Assembly: GCA_902607435.1 (NCBI GenBank)
Contig: CACLJX010000011.1
Location: forward strand, 1 to 63,074
Direction of reading: 5' to 3'
Origin: an uncultured Alphaproteobacteria bacterium
GTDB lineage: Bacteria > Pseudomonadota > Alphaproteobacteria > HIMB59 > GCA-002718135
Length of the DNA: 63,074 nucleotides
Part shown: one piece after another, positions 16,510 through 25,693 of the stretch
How the letters are laid out: every line of letters starts with the position of its first letter
Position numbering within the stretch: position 1 is the stretch's first letter
The notes under the pieces: model-generated
The model's database searches: none
Told to the model about the DNA's origin: nothing
What the model saw: only the letters and a program-made list of their open reading frames with translations
Translations under genes and position numbers: made by a program

Positions 16510-18777
16510 ATGAATAATAAAATTAAATTATTTTCAATTAAAAAAGAGCATGAAAGTGCTTCAAAACATGTTTCAGGAAAAGCAAAATATGCTGATGATA
16601 TACATGAACCAAAAAATCTACTTCATGCGGCTATAGGTTATAGCCAAATAGCAAAAGGAAAAATCAAAAGTATAAATTTAAAAGAAGTAGCTAAATCTGA
16701 AGGTGTAATTGATGTAATAACTTATAAAGACATTCCTGGTATCAATGATGTTGGTCCAGTATTTAAAGGAGATCCAATATTTGCTAAAAAAAATATTGAG
16801 TACTTTGGTCAACCTATTTTTTCTGTAGCTGCTACGACTTGTGAATTAGCCAGAAAAGCATTAAGAAAAGCTAAAATTAATTACTTAAAAGAAAAACCTA
16901 TACTAGAAATTAAAGATGCTATTAAAAAGAAATCATTTGTTTTAAAAACTAAAGTTATACAAAAAGGTAATGTTAATAAAAGTATAAAAGATTCTAATAA
17001 TACTATTGAAGGTGAATTATTTTCTGGTGGACAAGATCATTTTTATCTTGAAGGTCAAATTGCTTTAACTATACCTAAAGAAGATAATAATTATTTGATT
17101 TATTCTTCAACACAACATCCTTCTGAAACTCAACAAATTGTAGCAAAGGTCTTAAAACAAAAATTTAATTCTATAAATGTAAGAATCAGAAGAATTGGAG
17201 GAGGATTTGGTGGAAAAGAAACACAGTCTTTTATTTTTGCAGCAATTTCAGCCTTGCTTGCAAGAAAAACTGGGAATCCAATCAAATTAAGAATTGATAG
17301 AGATGATGATATGATCATTACGGGAAAACGTCATGATTTTTATTACAAATACAAAGTAGGTTTTAGTAATAAGGGAAAAATTAATGGATTAGATCTACTG
17401 CTTGCTTCTAGATGTGGAATTTCACCAGACTTGTCTGGCGCTATTAATGATAGAGCTATTTACCATATTGATAACTCTTATTTTATACCTAATATCAAAC
17501 TTGTATCTTATAGATGTAAAACAAATACTGTTTCTAATACTGCTTTTAGAGGATTTGGAGGCCCGCAAGGGATGTTTTGTATTGAAAACATTATAGAAAA
17601 TATATCAAAATATCTTAATATTGAAGCCTCTATAATAAGAAAAAATAATTTTTACCAAAAAAATAAAAATAATATTACGCACTATAATATGAAAGTTGAA
17701 GATAATTGTATAAATGAAATTTTTAAAGACCTTCTCAAAAAATCAAATTATAAAAAAAGAAAAAAGAAAATCATAGAGTTTAATAAAAAAAATACAATTT
17801 TAAAAAAAGGAATTTCTATAACTCCTGTAAAATTTGGAATTTCTTTTACAACAACACACTTAAATCAAGGAGGTGCCTTGGTTCACATCTATACAGACGG
17901 TTCAGTCCATTTAAATCATGGTGGAATCGAAATGGGACAAGGTTTAATGACAAAAATAGCACAAATTGCCGCTAATGAACTTGGTCTTTCTACTAATGAA
18001 ATTAAAATTACATCAACTGATACAGAAAAAGTACCGAATACATCTGCCTCAGCAGCTTCAGCTTCAACAGATATTAATGGTGGTGCCGTTGTGAATGCTA
18101 TTAATAAAATAAAAAATAATTTAGCATTATTTATAACTAAAAATTATAAATACAAAGGAAAAGCAATTAAATACAAAAATAATAAAGTTCTTTTTGGTAA
18201 TAAAAGCATAGATTTTAAAAAATTAATCTCTTTAGCTTATTTAAATAGAATCTCACTTTCATCTTCTGGATTTTATAAAACTCCAAAAATTTTTATGAAT
18301 AAAGAAACTCTGAAAGGAAGACCTTTTTTGTACTTCTCCTATGGTGCTGCAGTAAGTGAAGTAATCATAGATACTTTAACTGGAGAAAATAAACTTATAC
18401 AAGTTGATATTTTACATGATGTAGGAAAATCAATAAATCCATCTATAGATTTAGGACAAATTGAAGGAGGTTTTGTACAAGGTTTAGGTTGGTTGACAAC
18501 TGAACAAGTTTCATGGAATGTTAATGGCAATTTAACTACACACAGTCCTTCAACTTATAAAATACCTGTTTCAAAAGACATACCAGAAAAATTTAATGTA
18601 AATATTTACGAAAAAGGATTCAACATAGAAAAAACTGTTAATAGATCAAAAGCAGTTGGTGAACCTCCTTTGATGCTTGCTTTATCTACTTTTATGGCTT
18701 TAAAAAATGCAGTTAATAATAATAATCTGAAAGCTCCAGCTACTCCTGAAAATATTTTAATGGCTTTACAAGAATAA
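16510..18777 (+). CDS. xdhB: xanthine dehydrogenase molybdopterin-binding subunit
   Basis: A 755-residue subunit that oxidises hypoxanthine or xanthine to urate at a molybdenum cofactor. Visible landmarks are GGGFGGKE near residue 233, AFRGFGGPQG near residue 350, HLNHGGIEMGQG near residue 467, GQIEGGFVQGLGW near residue 650 and the catalytic glutamate E718 in VGEPPLMLA. All key motifs are intact. The cofactor must be made and sulfurated; XdhC follows three bases downstream and moaC is about 36 kb away in this window. Confidence 0.94.
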   Translation: MNNKIKLFSIKKEHESASKHVSGKAKYADDIHEPKNLLHAAIGYSQIAKGKIKSINLKEVAKSEGVIDVITYKDIPGINDVGPVFKGDPIFAKKNIEYFGQPIFSVAATTCELARKALRKAKINYLKEKPILEIKDAIKKKSFVLKTKVIQKGNVNKSIKDSNNTIEGELFSGGQDHFYLEGQIALTIPKEDNNYLIYSSTQHPSETQQIVAKVLKQKFNSINVRIRRIGGGFGGKETQSFIFAAISALLARKTGNPIKLRIDRDDDMIITGKRHDFYYKYKVGFSNKGKINGLDLLLASRCGISPDLSGAINDRAIYHIDNSYFIPNIKLVSYRCKTNTVSNTAFRGFGGPQGMFCIENIIENISKYLNIEASIIRKNNFYQKNKNNITHYNMKVEDNCINEIFKDLLKKSNYKKRKKKIIEFNKKNTILKKGISITPVKFGISFTTTHLNQGGALVHIYTDGSVHLNHGGIEMGQGLMTKIAQIAANELGLSTNEIKITSTDTEKVPNTSASAASASTDINGGAVVNAINKIKNNLALFITKNYKYKGKAIKYKNNKVLFGNKSIDFKKLISLAYLNRISLSSSGFYKTPKIFMNKETLKGRPFLYFSYGAAVSEVIIDTLTGENKLIQVDILHDVGKSINPSIDLGQIEGGFVQGLGWLTTEQVSWNVNGNLTTHSPSTYKIPVSKDIPEKFNVNIYEKGFNIEKTVNRSKAVGEPPLMLALSTFMALKNAVNNNNLKAPATPENILMALQE

Positions 18778-18780
18778 TAT

Positions 18781-19635
18781 ATGATTTTAAAAAAAATTAT
18801 TGATGCTAAAAAATATAAAAAAGAAATTATAAAAGCAAAATTAATTACAACCGAAGGTTCAGTACCAAGAGATACAGGCACCTTTATGCTTATAACTACT
18901 AAATATCTTTTTGGCTCTATTGGAGGTGGACAACTTGAATACTCTATTATTCAAAAAGCAAAAAAATTATTAAATGAAAAAGAAATAATAAATAATCAAG
19001 TAATTAACATTCCTTTAGGTCCTTCAATTGGACAATGTTGTGGTGGTTATGCTCAAGTTAAAATTACTAAATATGATAATGGTATGCAAAGTCTTAAAAA
19101 TGAAAAATTTATGATAAATAAATTAGATAATTTATATATTTTTGGTGCCGGACATGTAGGTCAAGAATTATCATCTAAATCATTAGATTTAGACTTTAAT
19201 GTACATTTAATTGATTCAAGAAACGATTACTTAAAAATGCAAAATGAAAAAGAAATAATACCTATATTTACAAAATTTCCTTGGATGCTAATAAAAAATT
19301 TACCAAAAAAATCTTATTATATAGTATTAACACATAGTCATGATTATGATTTTAAAATAATTAATGAAATTTTAAATTTAAATACTTTTCAATTTGTAGG
19401 TTTAATTGGGTCAAAAACTAAAAGGAAAAGATTTAATAATCGTTTTGTTAAACTTGGCTATAATCAATATCTAATAAATAAAATCGAATGTCCAATAGGG
19501 CTAAAAAATATTACAAGTAAAAAACCAGGGGAGATTGCTATTTCAATTATTGCTAGATTATTGGAATATAGATCTAACTTATCATCTATCCAAATTGATG
19601 ATAAAAAACATCTCAAAATAATAAATGAGCAATAA
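18781..19635 (+). CDS. xdhC: xanthine dehydrogenase accessory protein XdhC
   Basis: A 284-residue protein with the XdhC/CoxI N-terminal domain (TEGSVPRDTGTFMLI near residue 20, SIGGGQLE near residue 45, and GQCCGGYAQVKI near residue 77) and the C-terminal Rossmann-like domain (IFGAGHVGQEL near residue 120, then HSHDYDF and GLIGSKTKRKRF). In known systems XdhC binds the molybdenum cofactor, promotes its sulfuration and delivers it to XdhB. It overlaps guaD by 11 bases. Confidence 0.9.
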   Translation: MILKKIIDAKKYKKEIIKAKLITTEGSVPRDTGTFMLITTKYLFGSIGGGQLEYSIIQKAKKLLNEKEIINNQVINIPLGPSIGQCCGGYAQVKITKYDNGMQSLKNEKFMINKLDNLYIFGAGHVGQELSSKSLDLDFNVHLIDSRNDYLKMQNEKEIIPIFTKFPWMLIKNLPKKSYYIVLTHSHDYDFKIINEILNLNTFQFVGLIGSKTKRKRFNNRFVKLGYNQYLINKIECPIGLKNITSKKPGEIAISIIARLLEYRSNLSSIQIDDKKHLKIINEQ

Positions 19636-20098
19636 TATAAATAATTTTATGTCAAGAGCTATAGAATTGTCTATAGAAAGTGTAAGATCTAATGGAGGTC
19701 CTTTTGGTTGTATAATAGTAAAAAATAATAAAATAATCGCAGAAGGTTATAATAAAGTTACAGAAACTAATGATCCAACTGCACATGCTGAAATTGTAAC
19801 AATAAGAAAAGCATGTAATGAATTAAAAAATTTTCATCTTAAAGGTACAGAAATATATACAAGCTGTGAACCCTGCCCTATGTGTCTAAGTGCTATTTAT
19901 TGGTCACATATTGACAAAATATATTATGGAAATAATCGTAAAGATGCAGCTAAAATTGGTTTTGATGATAATTTTATTTATGATGAATTATCTATCGATC
20001 TAACTAAAAGAAAAATTGTGCTACAACAAATAAAACAACAAGAGGCAATAAAAGCTTTTCATGAATGGGAATCAAAAATAGATAAAATCAAATATTAA
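19625..20098 (+). CDS. guaD: guanine deaminase of the cytidine-deaminase fold
   Basis: A 157-residue zinc deaminase. The zinc ligands are H54 (in the HAEIV motif, with E56 as proton shuttle), C84 and C87 in PCPMC. The C-terminal DAAKIGFDDNFIYDEL is specific to the short GuaD family, as in Bacillus, rather than to TadA, so it deaminates guanine to xanthine. That fits its place between xdhC and puuD: it feeds xanthine to the dehydrogenase. Its stop abuts the puuD ATG directly. Confidence 0.88.
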   Translation: MSNNINNFMSRAIELSIESVRSNGGPFGCIIVKNNKIIAEGYNKVTETNDPTAHAEIVTIRKACNELKNFHLKGTEIYTSCEPCPMCLSAIYWSHIDKIYYGNNRKDAAKIGFDDNFIYDELSIDLTKRKIVLQQIKQQEAIKAFHEWESKIDKIKY

Positions 20099-21316
20099 AT
20101 GGAATTTTTTATTTCTTTATATCCATTTCTATTAGATTGGCTTGATTTGATAGTTAGATGGATTCACATTGTTGTGGGCATAGCTTGGATAGGAACATCT
20201 TTTTATTTTAACTGGTTAGATAGTAGACTTGATAGACAAATCGATAATGAAAACTTTGAAGGTGAACTTTGGTCGGTTCATTCCGGTGGTTTTTATCATA
20301 TTAATAAATTAAAAGGACCTCCAAAAGAATTTCCAAAAGAATTGCACTGGTTTAAGTGGGAGGCCTATACAACTTGGATTAGTGGCTTTGTACTTTTAAT
20401 TATTATTTATTATCTTAATGCCGAAGGAATGATGATTGATAAAAATATTAATGATTTAAGTCCATTTACTGCAATTGTAATTTCTTTAATATTTTTATTG
20501 GGTTCCTGGTTTATTTATGATGTTTTATGCAAATCAATATTAATTAATAATACAATTTTTTTTACAATAACTTGTTTATTTTTAGCAATATTAATTAGTT
20601 ATTTTCTTACTAGAGTTTTTGGCTCTAGAGCCGCTTATATACATGTTGGTGCGTGTCTAGGAACAATTATGGCTGCAAATGTTTTTCGTGTAATTATTCC
20701 TTCCCAAAAAAATATGGTTGATGCTGCACTAGCAAACAAAAAGCCAAATTTACAAAAAGGTATAGATGCAAAAATTCGATCCATACATAATAATTATATA
20801 ACACTACCAGTATTATTTATTATGATTAGTTCTCATTTTCCCTTTACTTATGGACATAAATACAATTGGTTAATATTAGCTTTTATTTCTATAATAGGTG
20901 CTACAGTTAGACACTATTTTAATCTTAGAAACAAAAAAGAATATAAAATATGGATTTTACCATTAGCCACATTTGGTATGATATGTTTAATGCTTTATGT
21001 TTCTATTCCTAAGATAATACAAAATGAAAAGATAATTATTTCAAATAATGAAATTTCTTTTTATGAAATTAATAATATAATAAAATATAGGTGTGGTGTT
21101 TGTCATACAACTAAACCTACATTTGAAGATTTTGAAAATCCTCCTCTTGAAATAATTTTTGATACCCCTGAAGATATTTTGAAAAATATTGATAAAATAA
21201 AAGCACAAGTTATTGATACAGATGTTATGCCTCCTGGAAATCTCACAGGAATAACCGAAACTGAAAGAGAGAAAATTAACTTGTGGATTAAACTAGGTGC
21301 TAAAATCAATAACTAA
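20099..21316 (+). CDS. puuD: membrane-bound urate hydroxylase with C-terminal cytochrome c domain (PuuD)
   Basis: A 405-residue protein of the PuuD (DUF989) family. The N-terminal 310 residues hold about eight membrane segments starting with WIHIVVGIAWIGTSFYFNWLD; these oxidise urate to 5-hydroxyisourate in known members. The C-terminal periplasmic cytochrome c domain has the heme motif CGVCH at 332-336 and a probable axial methionine M377 in DVMPPGN. It replaces cofactor-free uricase and would pass electrons to the respiratory chain. It ends the rightward operon, overlapping the convergent glycosylase by 11 bases. Confidence 0.92.
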   Translation: MEFFISLYPFLLDWLDLIVRWIHIVVGIAWIGTSFYFNWLDSRLDRQIDNENFEGELWSVHSGGFYHINKLKGPPKEFPKELHWFKWEAYTTWISGFVLLIIIYYLNAEGMMIDKNINDLSPFTAIVISLIFLLGSWFIYDVLCKSILINNTIFFTITCLFLAILISYFLTRVFGSRAAYIHVGACLGTIMAANVFRVIIPSQKNMVDAALANKKPNLQKGIDAKIRSIHNNYITLPVLFIMISSHFPFTYGHKYNWLILAFISIIGATVRHYFNLRNKKEYKIWILPLATFGMICLMLYVSIPKIIQNEKIIISNNEISFYEINNIIKYRCGVCHTTKPTFEDFENPPLEIIFDTPEDILKNIDKIKAQVIDTDVMPPGNLTGITETEREKINLWIKLGAKINN

Positions 21317-21923
21317 TAGATAAAGGATCTAATGATCTCCATAAATACCATGTAGCTATAGTGTTATAAGGAGTCCATTTATTATATAATTTATTTAATT
21401 GGTTTTCCGAAATAGGTATTTTTTTATTATAAGAAATAGAAATAGCTTTTAAAAAACCCAAATCTCCTTTTGGGAATATGTTAGATTGACCTAGTCCAAA
21501 AATACAAAACATATGTATTGTCCAGGGACCTATACCTTTTATTGTAATTAATTTTTTTTCAATTTCTATTTCACTAAGATTGTTAATATTTTTTATAAAT
21601 TGTCTATTTTCAAGAAAAAAATTTGCAATATTTTTTATATAAGAAATTTTTTGTTTCGATAAACCAACTTTACTAAAAGATTTAGTAGTTATTTTCATCA
21701 CATTTGTTGGATTAATATTTTTATTTAATAAAAAAAATCTTTTTTTAATTGCTGTAGCTGCACTAACTGATATTTGTTGACCAATTATTGAATTTAATAA
21801 ACAATGAAAATAATTACTATTAATTGTTAAATATTCATTTGGATACGAAGCAATTATTGACTTCAAAACTCCATCTTTTTTTGATAAATATAAAATGCCT
21901 TTATTCCAGAATCTAGGTTTCAT
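21306..21923 (-). CDS. DNA-3-methyladenine glycosylase (AlkA-type HhH-GPD)
   Basis: A 205-residue base-excision glycosylase. SIIGQQISVSAATAIKKRF near residue 46 and the helix-hairpin-helix LITIKGIGPWTIHMF near residue 124 are clear, followed by the catalytic aspartate in PKGDLGFLKAI. It removes alkylated bases from DNA. It lacks the extra N-terminal domain of E. coli AlkA, so it is the short form common in alphaproteobacteria. It converges on puuD and is divergent from a possible small ORF that starts two bases after its own start codon. Confidence 0.87.
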   Translation of the reverse strand: MKPRFWNKGILYLSKKDGVLKSIIASYPNEYLTINSNYFHCLLNSIIGQQISVSAATAIKKRFFLLNKNINPTNVMKITTKSFSKVGLSKQKISYIKNIANFFLENRQFIKNINNLSEIEIEKKLITIKGIGPWTIHMFCIFGLGQSNIFPKGDLGFLKAISISYNKKIPISENQLNKLYNKWTPYNTIATWYLWRSLDPLSISY

Positions 21924-21925
21924 AA

Positions 21926-22099
21926 ATGAATTATTATAATAAATTAAAACAACTTATATCTTATTTAAATTTCATATTTTATATTTATTTATGGATAGTA
22001 ATCATTTATGCTTTTTTTAGATATACTGGATTGATTAAAGCTTCTCCGTTAGGAAAAATTATTTTAGTACCAATTAAGTTTTTAATATCATTTTTCTAA
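21926..22099 (+). CDS. possible 57-residue membrane protein
   Basis: An ATG at 21926-21928 opens 57 codons ending in TAA at 22097-22099, filling almost the whole gap between the glycosylase and the EamA gene (ATG at 22112). The product starts with a polar MNYYNKLKQ, has a hydrophobic helix (about residues 12-31), a basic RYTGLIKASPLGK loop, then a second hydrophobic stretch. The loop has a gene-like look and the fit between neighbours is neat, but no family is recognised. Confidence 0.4.
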   Translation: MNYYNKLKQLISYLNFIFYIYLWIVIIYAFFRYTGLIKASPLGKIILVPIKFLISFF

Positions 22100-22111
22100 A
22101 TAAGAATCATA

Positions 22112-23005
22112 ATGATCTTTTATTATATTCTTGCTTTACTAGCAGCTCTTTCTTGGTCAATAGCTTCATTAATTTCCGCTGATCTTACTCGTACATTAGG
22201 TGGTATAGGTTTTAATAGGATAAGATTAATCTTTGTATCTGTGATGTTAATCTTCTATGCTTCTGTTGCAAATACGTGGTCATCCATTAATATAAACTTT
22301 TTAATAACTATAATAATTTCAGGAGTAATTGGAGTTTTCTTAGGGGATACTCTATTGTTTTTAGCTTTACAAAAAATCGGACCTAGAAGAAATAACATAT
22401 TGTTTTCTTTGGCCGCTCCTTTTACAATTTTTCTGAACATATTTGTTTTAAATGAAAAAATGTTCTTAGTACAATTACTTGGATGCTTCCTTGTATTTGC
22501 TGGTGTGATTGTAGCAATCGTTTATGGTGATAGTAGTGATAACAAGCACCGTTGGGAAATTATAGAAGGATCAATCAGATTTGGGATAATTTTTGGTATT
22601 TTAGCTGCTCTATGTCAAGCTATCGGACTTATTTTAATGAAACCAATTTTAAATGCAGGAGCTGATCCCATAGCTTCTGCCGCAATTAGAACTTCAATAT
22701 CAGCTTTTTTACTATCTTTTACATACTTTTCTAATAATGAAATTATTATTGATAAAGCAAAATTTACGATAAATATTATTTTAAAAACTATTTTAAGTGG
22801 TTTTTTAGGAATGGCACTTGGGATGAGCTTATTACTTATTGCTCTTCAACAAGCAGATGCTGGTATTGTTGCTACTTTATCTTCTACTAGTCCTATTATG
22901 ATTCTATTTTTAATATGGATTATTACAAAAAAAATACCAACACTTGGTGCTTGGATAGGTACTGTTACTGCGATTATAGGTACAACTTTAATATTTGTGA
23001 ATTAA
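22112..23005 (+). CDS. EamA/DMT-superfamily transporter
   Basis: A 297-residue membrane protein with ten predicted hydrophobic segments in two EamA repeats (opening AALSWSIASLISADLTR near residue 10; second repeat from about residue 150, with ALCQAIGLILMKPIL). GDTLLFLALQKIGPRRNNILFSLAAP is typical of the DMT exporter family. The substrate is unknown. It is followed after three bases by a 75-residue soluble ORF in the same direction. Confidence 0.8.
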   Translation: MIFYYILALLAALSWSIASLISADLTRTLGGIGFNRIRLIFVSVMLIFYASVANTWSSININFLITIIISGVIGVFLGDTLLFLALQKIGPRRNNILFSLAAPFTIFLNIFVLNEKMFLVQLLGCFLVFAGVIVAIVYGDSSDNKHRWEIIEGSIRFGIIFGILAALCQAIGLILMKPILNAGADPIASAAIRTSISAFLLSFTYFSNNEIIIDKAKFTINIILKTILSGFLGMALGMSLLLIALQQADAGIVATLSSTSPIMILFLIWIITKKIPTLGAWIGTVTAIIGTTLIFVN

Positions 23006-23008
23006 TAA

Positions 23009-23236
23009 ATGGATAAAGTTAAGGCAAAAAAACTGTGGGATGAAATACTTAAAGCAGGAGATTATTTAAAAAATAAACTTCCTGATCATCCAAGTCATCC
23101 TAAAGGTAGAAATTCTTATGCTCATGTAGCTTTAGAAATAAAAAATAAATATAATATGTCATATAAAGATTTGCCTGATGATCAGTATGAAAAAGTTATA
23201 GATTTTATTAATTTTTTAAAAAAAAACCCTAATTGA
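23009..23236 (+). CDS. small soluble protein of unknown function
   Basis: A 75-residue, charged protein with no hydrophobic segment. It has a helix with KLWDEILKAGDYLKNKL, a proline-histidine turn (PDHPSHPKGRNSYAHV) and a C-terminal helix ending FINFLKKNPN. The composition is far from the Ile/Asn/Lys bias of chance ORFs here, supporting a real gene. No family is recognised. It follows the EamA gene closely and overlaps the convergent MFS gene by eight bases. Confidence 0.6.
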   Translation: MDKVKAKKLWDEILKAGDYLKNKLPDHPSHPKGRNSYAHVALEIKNKYNMSYKDLPDDQYEKVIDFINFLKKNPN

Positions 23237-24407
23237 TAAAATTAAGTTTTTGTTTTTTAACAGGCAAAAATATTACTGCAAGTGTTACCAGTATCATTAA
23301 AATAGAACTTATATAAAAAAGATTAGTAAATTCTTGTGTTTGTTCGTATATTTTTGAAATTAAAAAAACAGCTATGGGGGCTGATCCAAAAGCAACTATA
23401 AATTTACATCCATAAATTAACCCGTGATGTTTTTCAGGCGTAAATTTAGCTAGTAAAATATTTTCAGTCGGCAAAATACTTGAATTGAACATTGCAACAA
23501 TTAAACAAACAATAATTAGAGGTAAGCCTGTAAAATAAGCAATACAAAAAAAACATGGTCCTTGGGCTGCAATTCCAATTACATAAATTTTTTTTAAAGA
23601 AAATTTATCCGCCATTAAACCGCCTACTAGAGTCATTAAACCTGCAATACTATAAATCACTCCTATAATTGAACCTATTTCAAATGTAGATAAATTTTCG
23701 ATCCTTATATCAAAAACTTTTGGAATAGAAGTTTGCATTATTTGAAATGTTAAACCTAACCCAAACATTGAAAATAACATGATACTCGCTATGATAATTA
23801 AATTATTAGATGAATTTTCATCTTTTAAGTTTTTGGATCTAATATTTTCAAATGAAATAAGATTATTAATAATACAAAAAAAAAGAATTATTCCAATTAT
23901 TAACGAAATAATACCAGGGAATATAAAAGCAATCTTCCAATCAAAATATTTTATTAATAAACCTGCTATAAAGGCACCTGATCCTATACCTATTCCTCCA
24001 AAAATCCCATTAATACCCAAAGCTCTTCCTTTTTTATTTGAAGCATTAACAACCCAAGCTATTCCTACAGGATGGTAAATAGAACAGGATAATCCAAGAA
24101 GTGAAAGTCCGATAAATAATAAAAATTTTTCATCACTTAAACCGCATAAAATTGAAGACAAACCCATCCCAATAAACATTATGACCATCATAGAAGAGCG
24201 ACTCCATCTGTCACTTAACCATCCTGCCGGTAATGCTCCTAAACCGACTAATAATGCTCCTAAAGTCCAAAGAGTAATTAATTCATCATAGGAAAAATTC
24301 CATTTTTGTTCAATGGAGATAACAATTACAAAATAGAAAGCAGCAAACATATGCATAAATGCATGTCCTACTGAAGAAAAAAAAATTGTTAAACTAGAAC
24401 TATTCAA
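23229..24407 (-). CDS. MFS transporter
   Basis: A 392-residue major-facilitator protein with about twelve hydrophobic segments. The loop 2-3 signature region GALPAGWLSDRWSRSSMMV is near residue 57, and the equivalent in the second half is GGLMADKFSLKKIYV near residue 262. The repeat of six helices, a central cytoplasmic loop with KNLKDENSS and length all fit the family. The substrate is not identifiable. It overlaps msrB by eight bases and may be expressed with it. Confidence 0.82.
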   Translation of the reverse strand: MNSSSLTIFFSSVGHAFMHMFAAFYFVIVISIEQKWNFSYDELITLWTLGALLVGLGALPAGWLSDRWSRSSMMVIMFIGMGLSSILCGLSDEKFLLFIGLSLLGLSCSIYHPVGIAWVVNASNKKGRALGINGIFGGIGIGSGAFIAGLLIKYFDWKIAFIFPGIISLIIGIILFFCIINNLISFENIRSKNLKDENSSNNLIIIASIMLFSMFGLGLTFQIMQTSIPKVFDIRIENLSTFEIGSIIGVIYSIAGLMTLVGGLMADKFSLKKIYVIGIAAQGPCFFCIAYFTGLPLIIVCLIVAMFNSSILPTENILLAKFTPEKHHGLIYGCKFIVAFGSAPIAVFLISKIYEQTQEFTNLFYISSILMILVTLAVIFLPVKKQKLNFIN

Positions 24408-24795
24408 TTTCTTCTAATTTTAAAGACAGAGAATTTATACAATACCTTAACCCTGTTGATTTAGGTCCATCATTAAAAACATGTCCCAAGTGAGAATCAC
24501 AAGAAGCACATACAATTTCAGTTCTAATCATACCATGTGAACTGTCTTGAACTTCTTCTACATTACCGTTGTTTATAGTTTCAGAAAAACTTGGCCAACC
24601 TGAACCTGAATCAAATTTTGAATCACTAGAAAACAAATGATTCCCACAACAGATACAACAATAAATACCTTTTGATTTTTCATGAAGATATTTACCAGTA
24701 AAAGGCTGCTCTGTTCCCGATTTTCTTGTAATATTATATGTTTTCTCATCAAGTAATTTTTTCCATTCTGCTTCAGATTTTTTATTTTTTTCCAT
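24400..24795 (-). CDS. msrB: peptide-methionine (R)-S-oxide reductase
   Basis: A 131-residue protein covering one MsrB domain. Zinc ligands are C47 and C50 (CCICCGNHLF) and C96 and C99 (CASCDSHLGHVF); the catalytic cysteine is C119 in RYCINSLSL. FDSGSGWPSF near residue 61 is the substrate pocket signature. No signal peptide is seen, so it is cytosolic. It repairs methionine-R-sulfoxide. It overlaps the upstream EamA gene by 14 bases. Confidence 0.93.
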   Translation of the reverse strand: MEKNKKSEAEWKKLLDEKTYNITRKSGTEQPFTGKYLHEKSKGIYCCICCGNHLFSSDSKFDSGSGWPSFSETINNGNVEEVQDSSHGMIRTEIVCASCDSHLGHVFNDGPKSTGLRYCINSLSLKLEEIE

Positions 24796-25693
24796 TGCTA
24801 CTCTTTCTTATAACTAAATAAATACCAGTAAATATTAATAAGGCTCCAACAATATGAAACAATTCCAATTTTTCTTTAAGAAAAATTATTGAAATTATAC
24901 TACTAAATATAGGAATTAAATTTAAAAACAAACCTGAATTATTAGCTCCTATAATTTTAATAGCTTTAATCCATAATAAATACGAAACTAATGCAGGGCC
25001 AATACCGCAATACAAAACAAGTAACAAGCCATATTTTTCATTTATTACAAATGATTGATTAATAATAGATTCAAAAGTGTAGAAAGGTATAACAAAAATA
25101 TTACCAATAAAAAAAATTAAAAATAAGAAACTAATATTATCAATTTCATTTGGTATTTTTCTTATTAGTGTCGAATATAATGCCCAACAAGAAACACATC
25201 CAAGCATCCAGATATCTCCTATTACAAAATTTAAAGAACCTAAATTAAAAATATCTCCTCTAATAATAATATTTATAAAACCTATAAAAGAAATAATAAC
25301 TCCTATAAATTGAAGATAAGAAATTTTTGAATTAAAAATAATTAAAGATAAAACTATAATCATTGAAGGAGCAAATGCAGGCATTAAAGATGAACTAATT
25401 ACAGAAGAAGTAGTAAGAGCAATATTCATAAAAGTATTAAATATGGAAACACTAAGAATAGAAAAAATGATAATTATTTTCCAATTTTTTTTGAAAATTC
25501 TATATATGACATTTATTCTATTAATTACCAATGGCAGTAATATTGTTAAGACAACAAGATTTCGATAAAAGCTAAGTTTAATTGGTTCTAACGTAATAAT
25601 GCTAGCAAATTTTGCAGCAACTAAATTCCCCCCCCAAAGAGCAGTAGCAAATATTAAAAAAACATAAGCTGATATTATTTTGGATTTATCCAT
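24782..25693 (-). CDS. EamA/DMT-superfamily transporter
   Basis: A 303-residue membrane protein with ten hydrophobic segments in two EamA repeats (ATALWGGNLVAAKFAS near residue 17; second repeat from about residue 160, with GCVSCWALYSTLIRKIP). The substrate is unknown. A run of eight C on the plus strand (25628-25635) encodes the W-G-G at residues 21-23. It overlaps the indolepyruvate oxidoreductase gene by eight bases, so export of an amino-acid-derived product is a possible, unproven link. Confidence 0.8.
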   Translation of the reverse strand: MDKSKIISAYVFLIFATALWGGNLVAAKFASIITLEPIKLSFYRNLVVLTILLPLVINRINVIYRIFKKNWKIIIIFSILSVSIFNTFMNIALTTSSVISSSLMPAFAPSMIIVLSLIIFNSKISYLQFIGVIISFIGFINIIIRGDIFNLGSLNFVIGDIWMLGCVSCWALYSTLIRKIPNEIDNISFLFLIFFIGNIFVIPFYTFESIINQSFVINEKYGLLLVLYCGIGPALVSYLLWIKAIKIIGANNSGLFLNLIPIFSSIISIIFLKEKLELFHIVGALLIFTGIYLVIRKSSNGKK

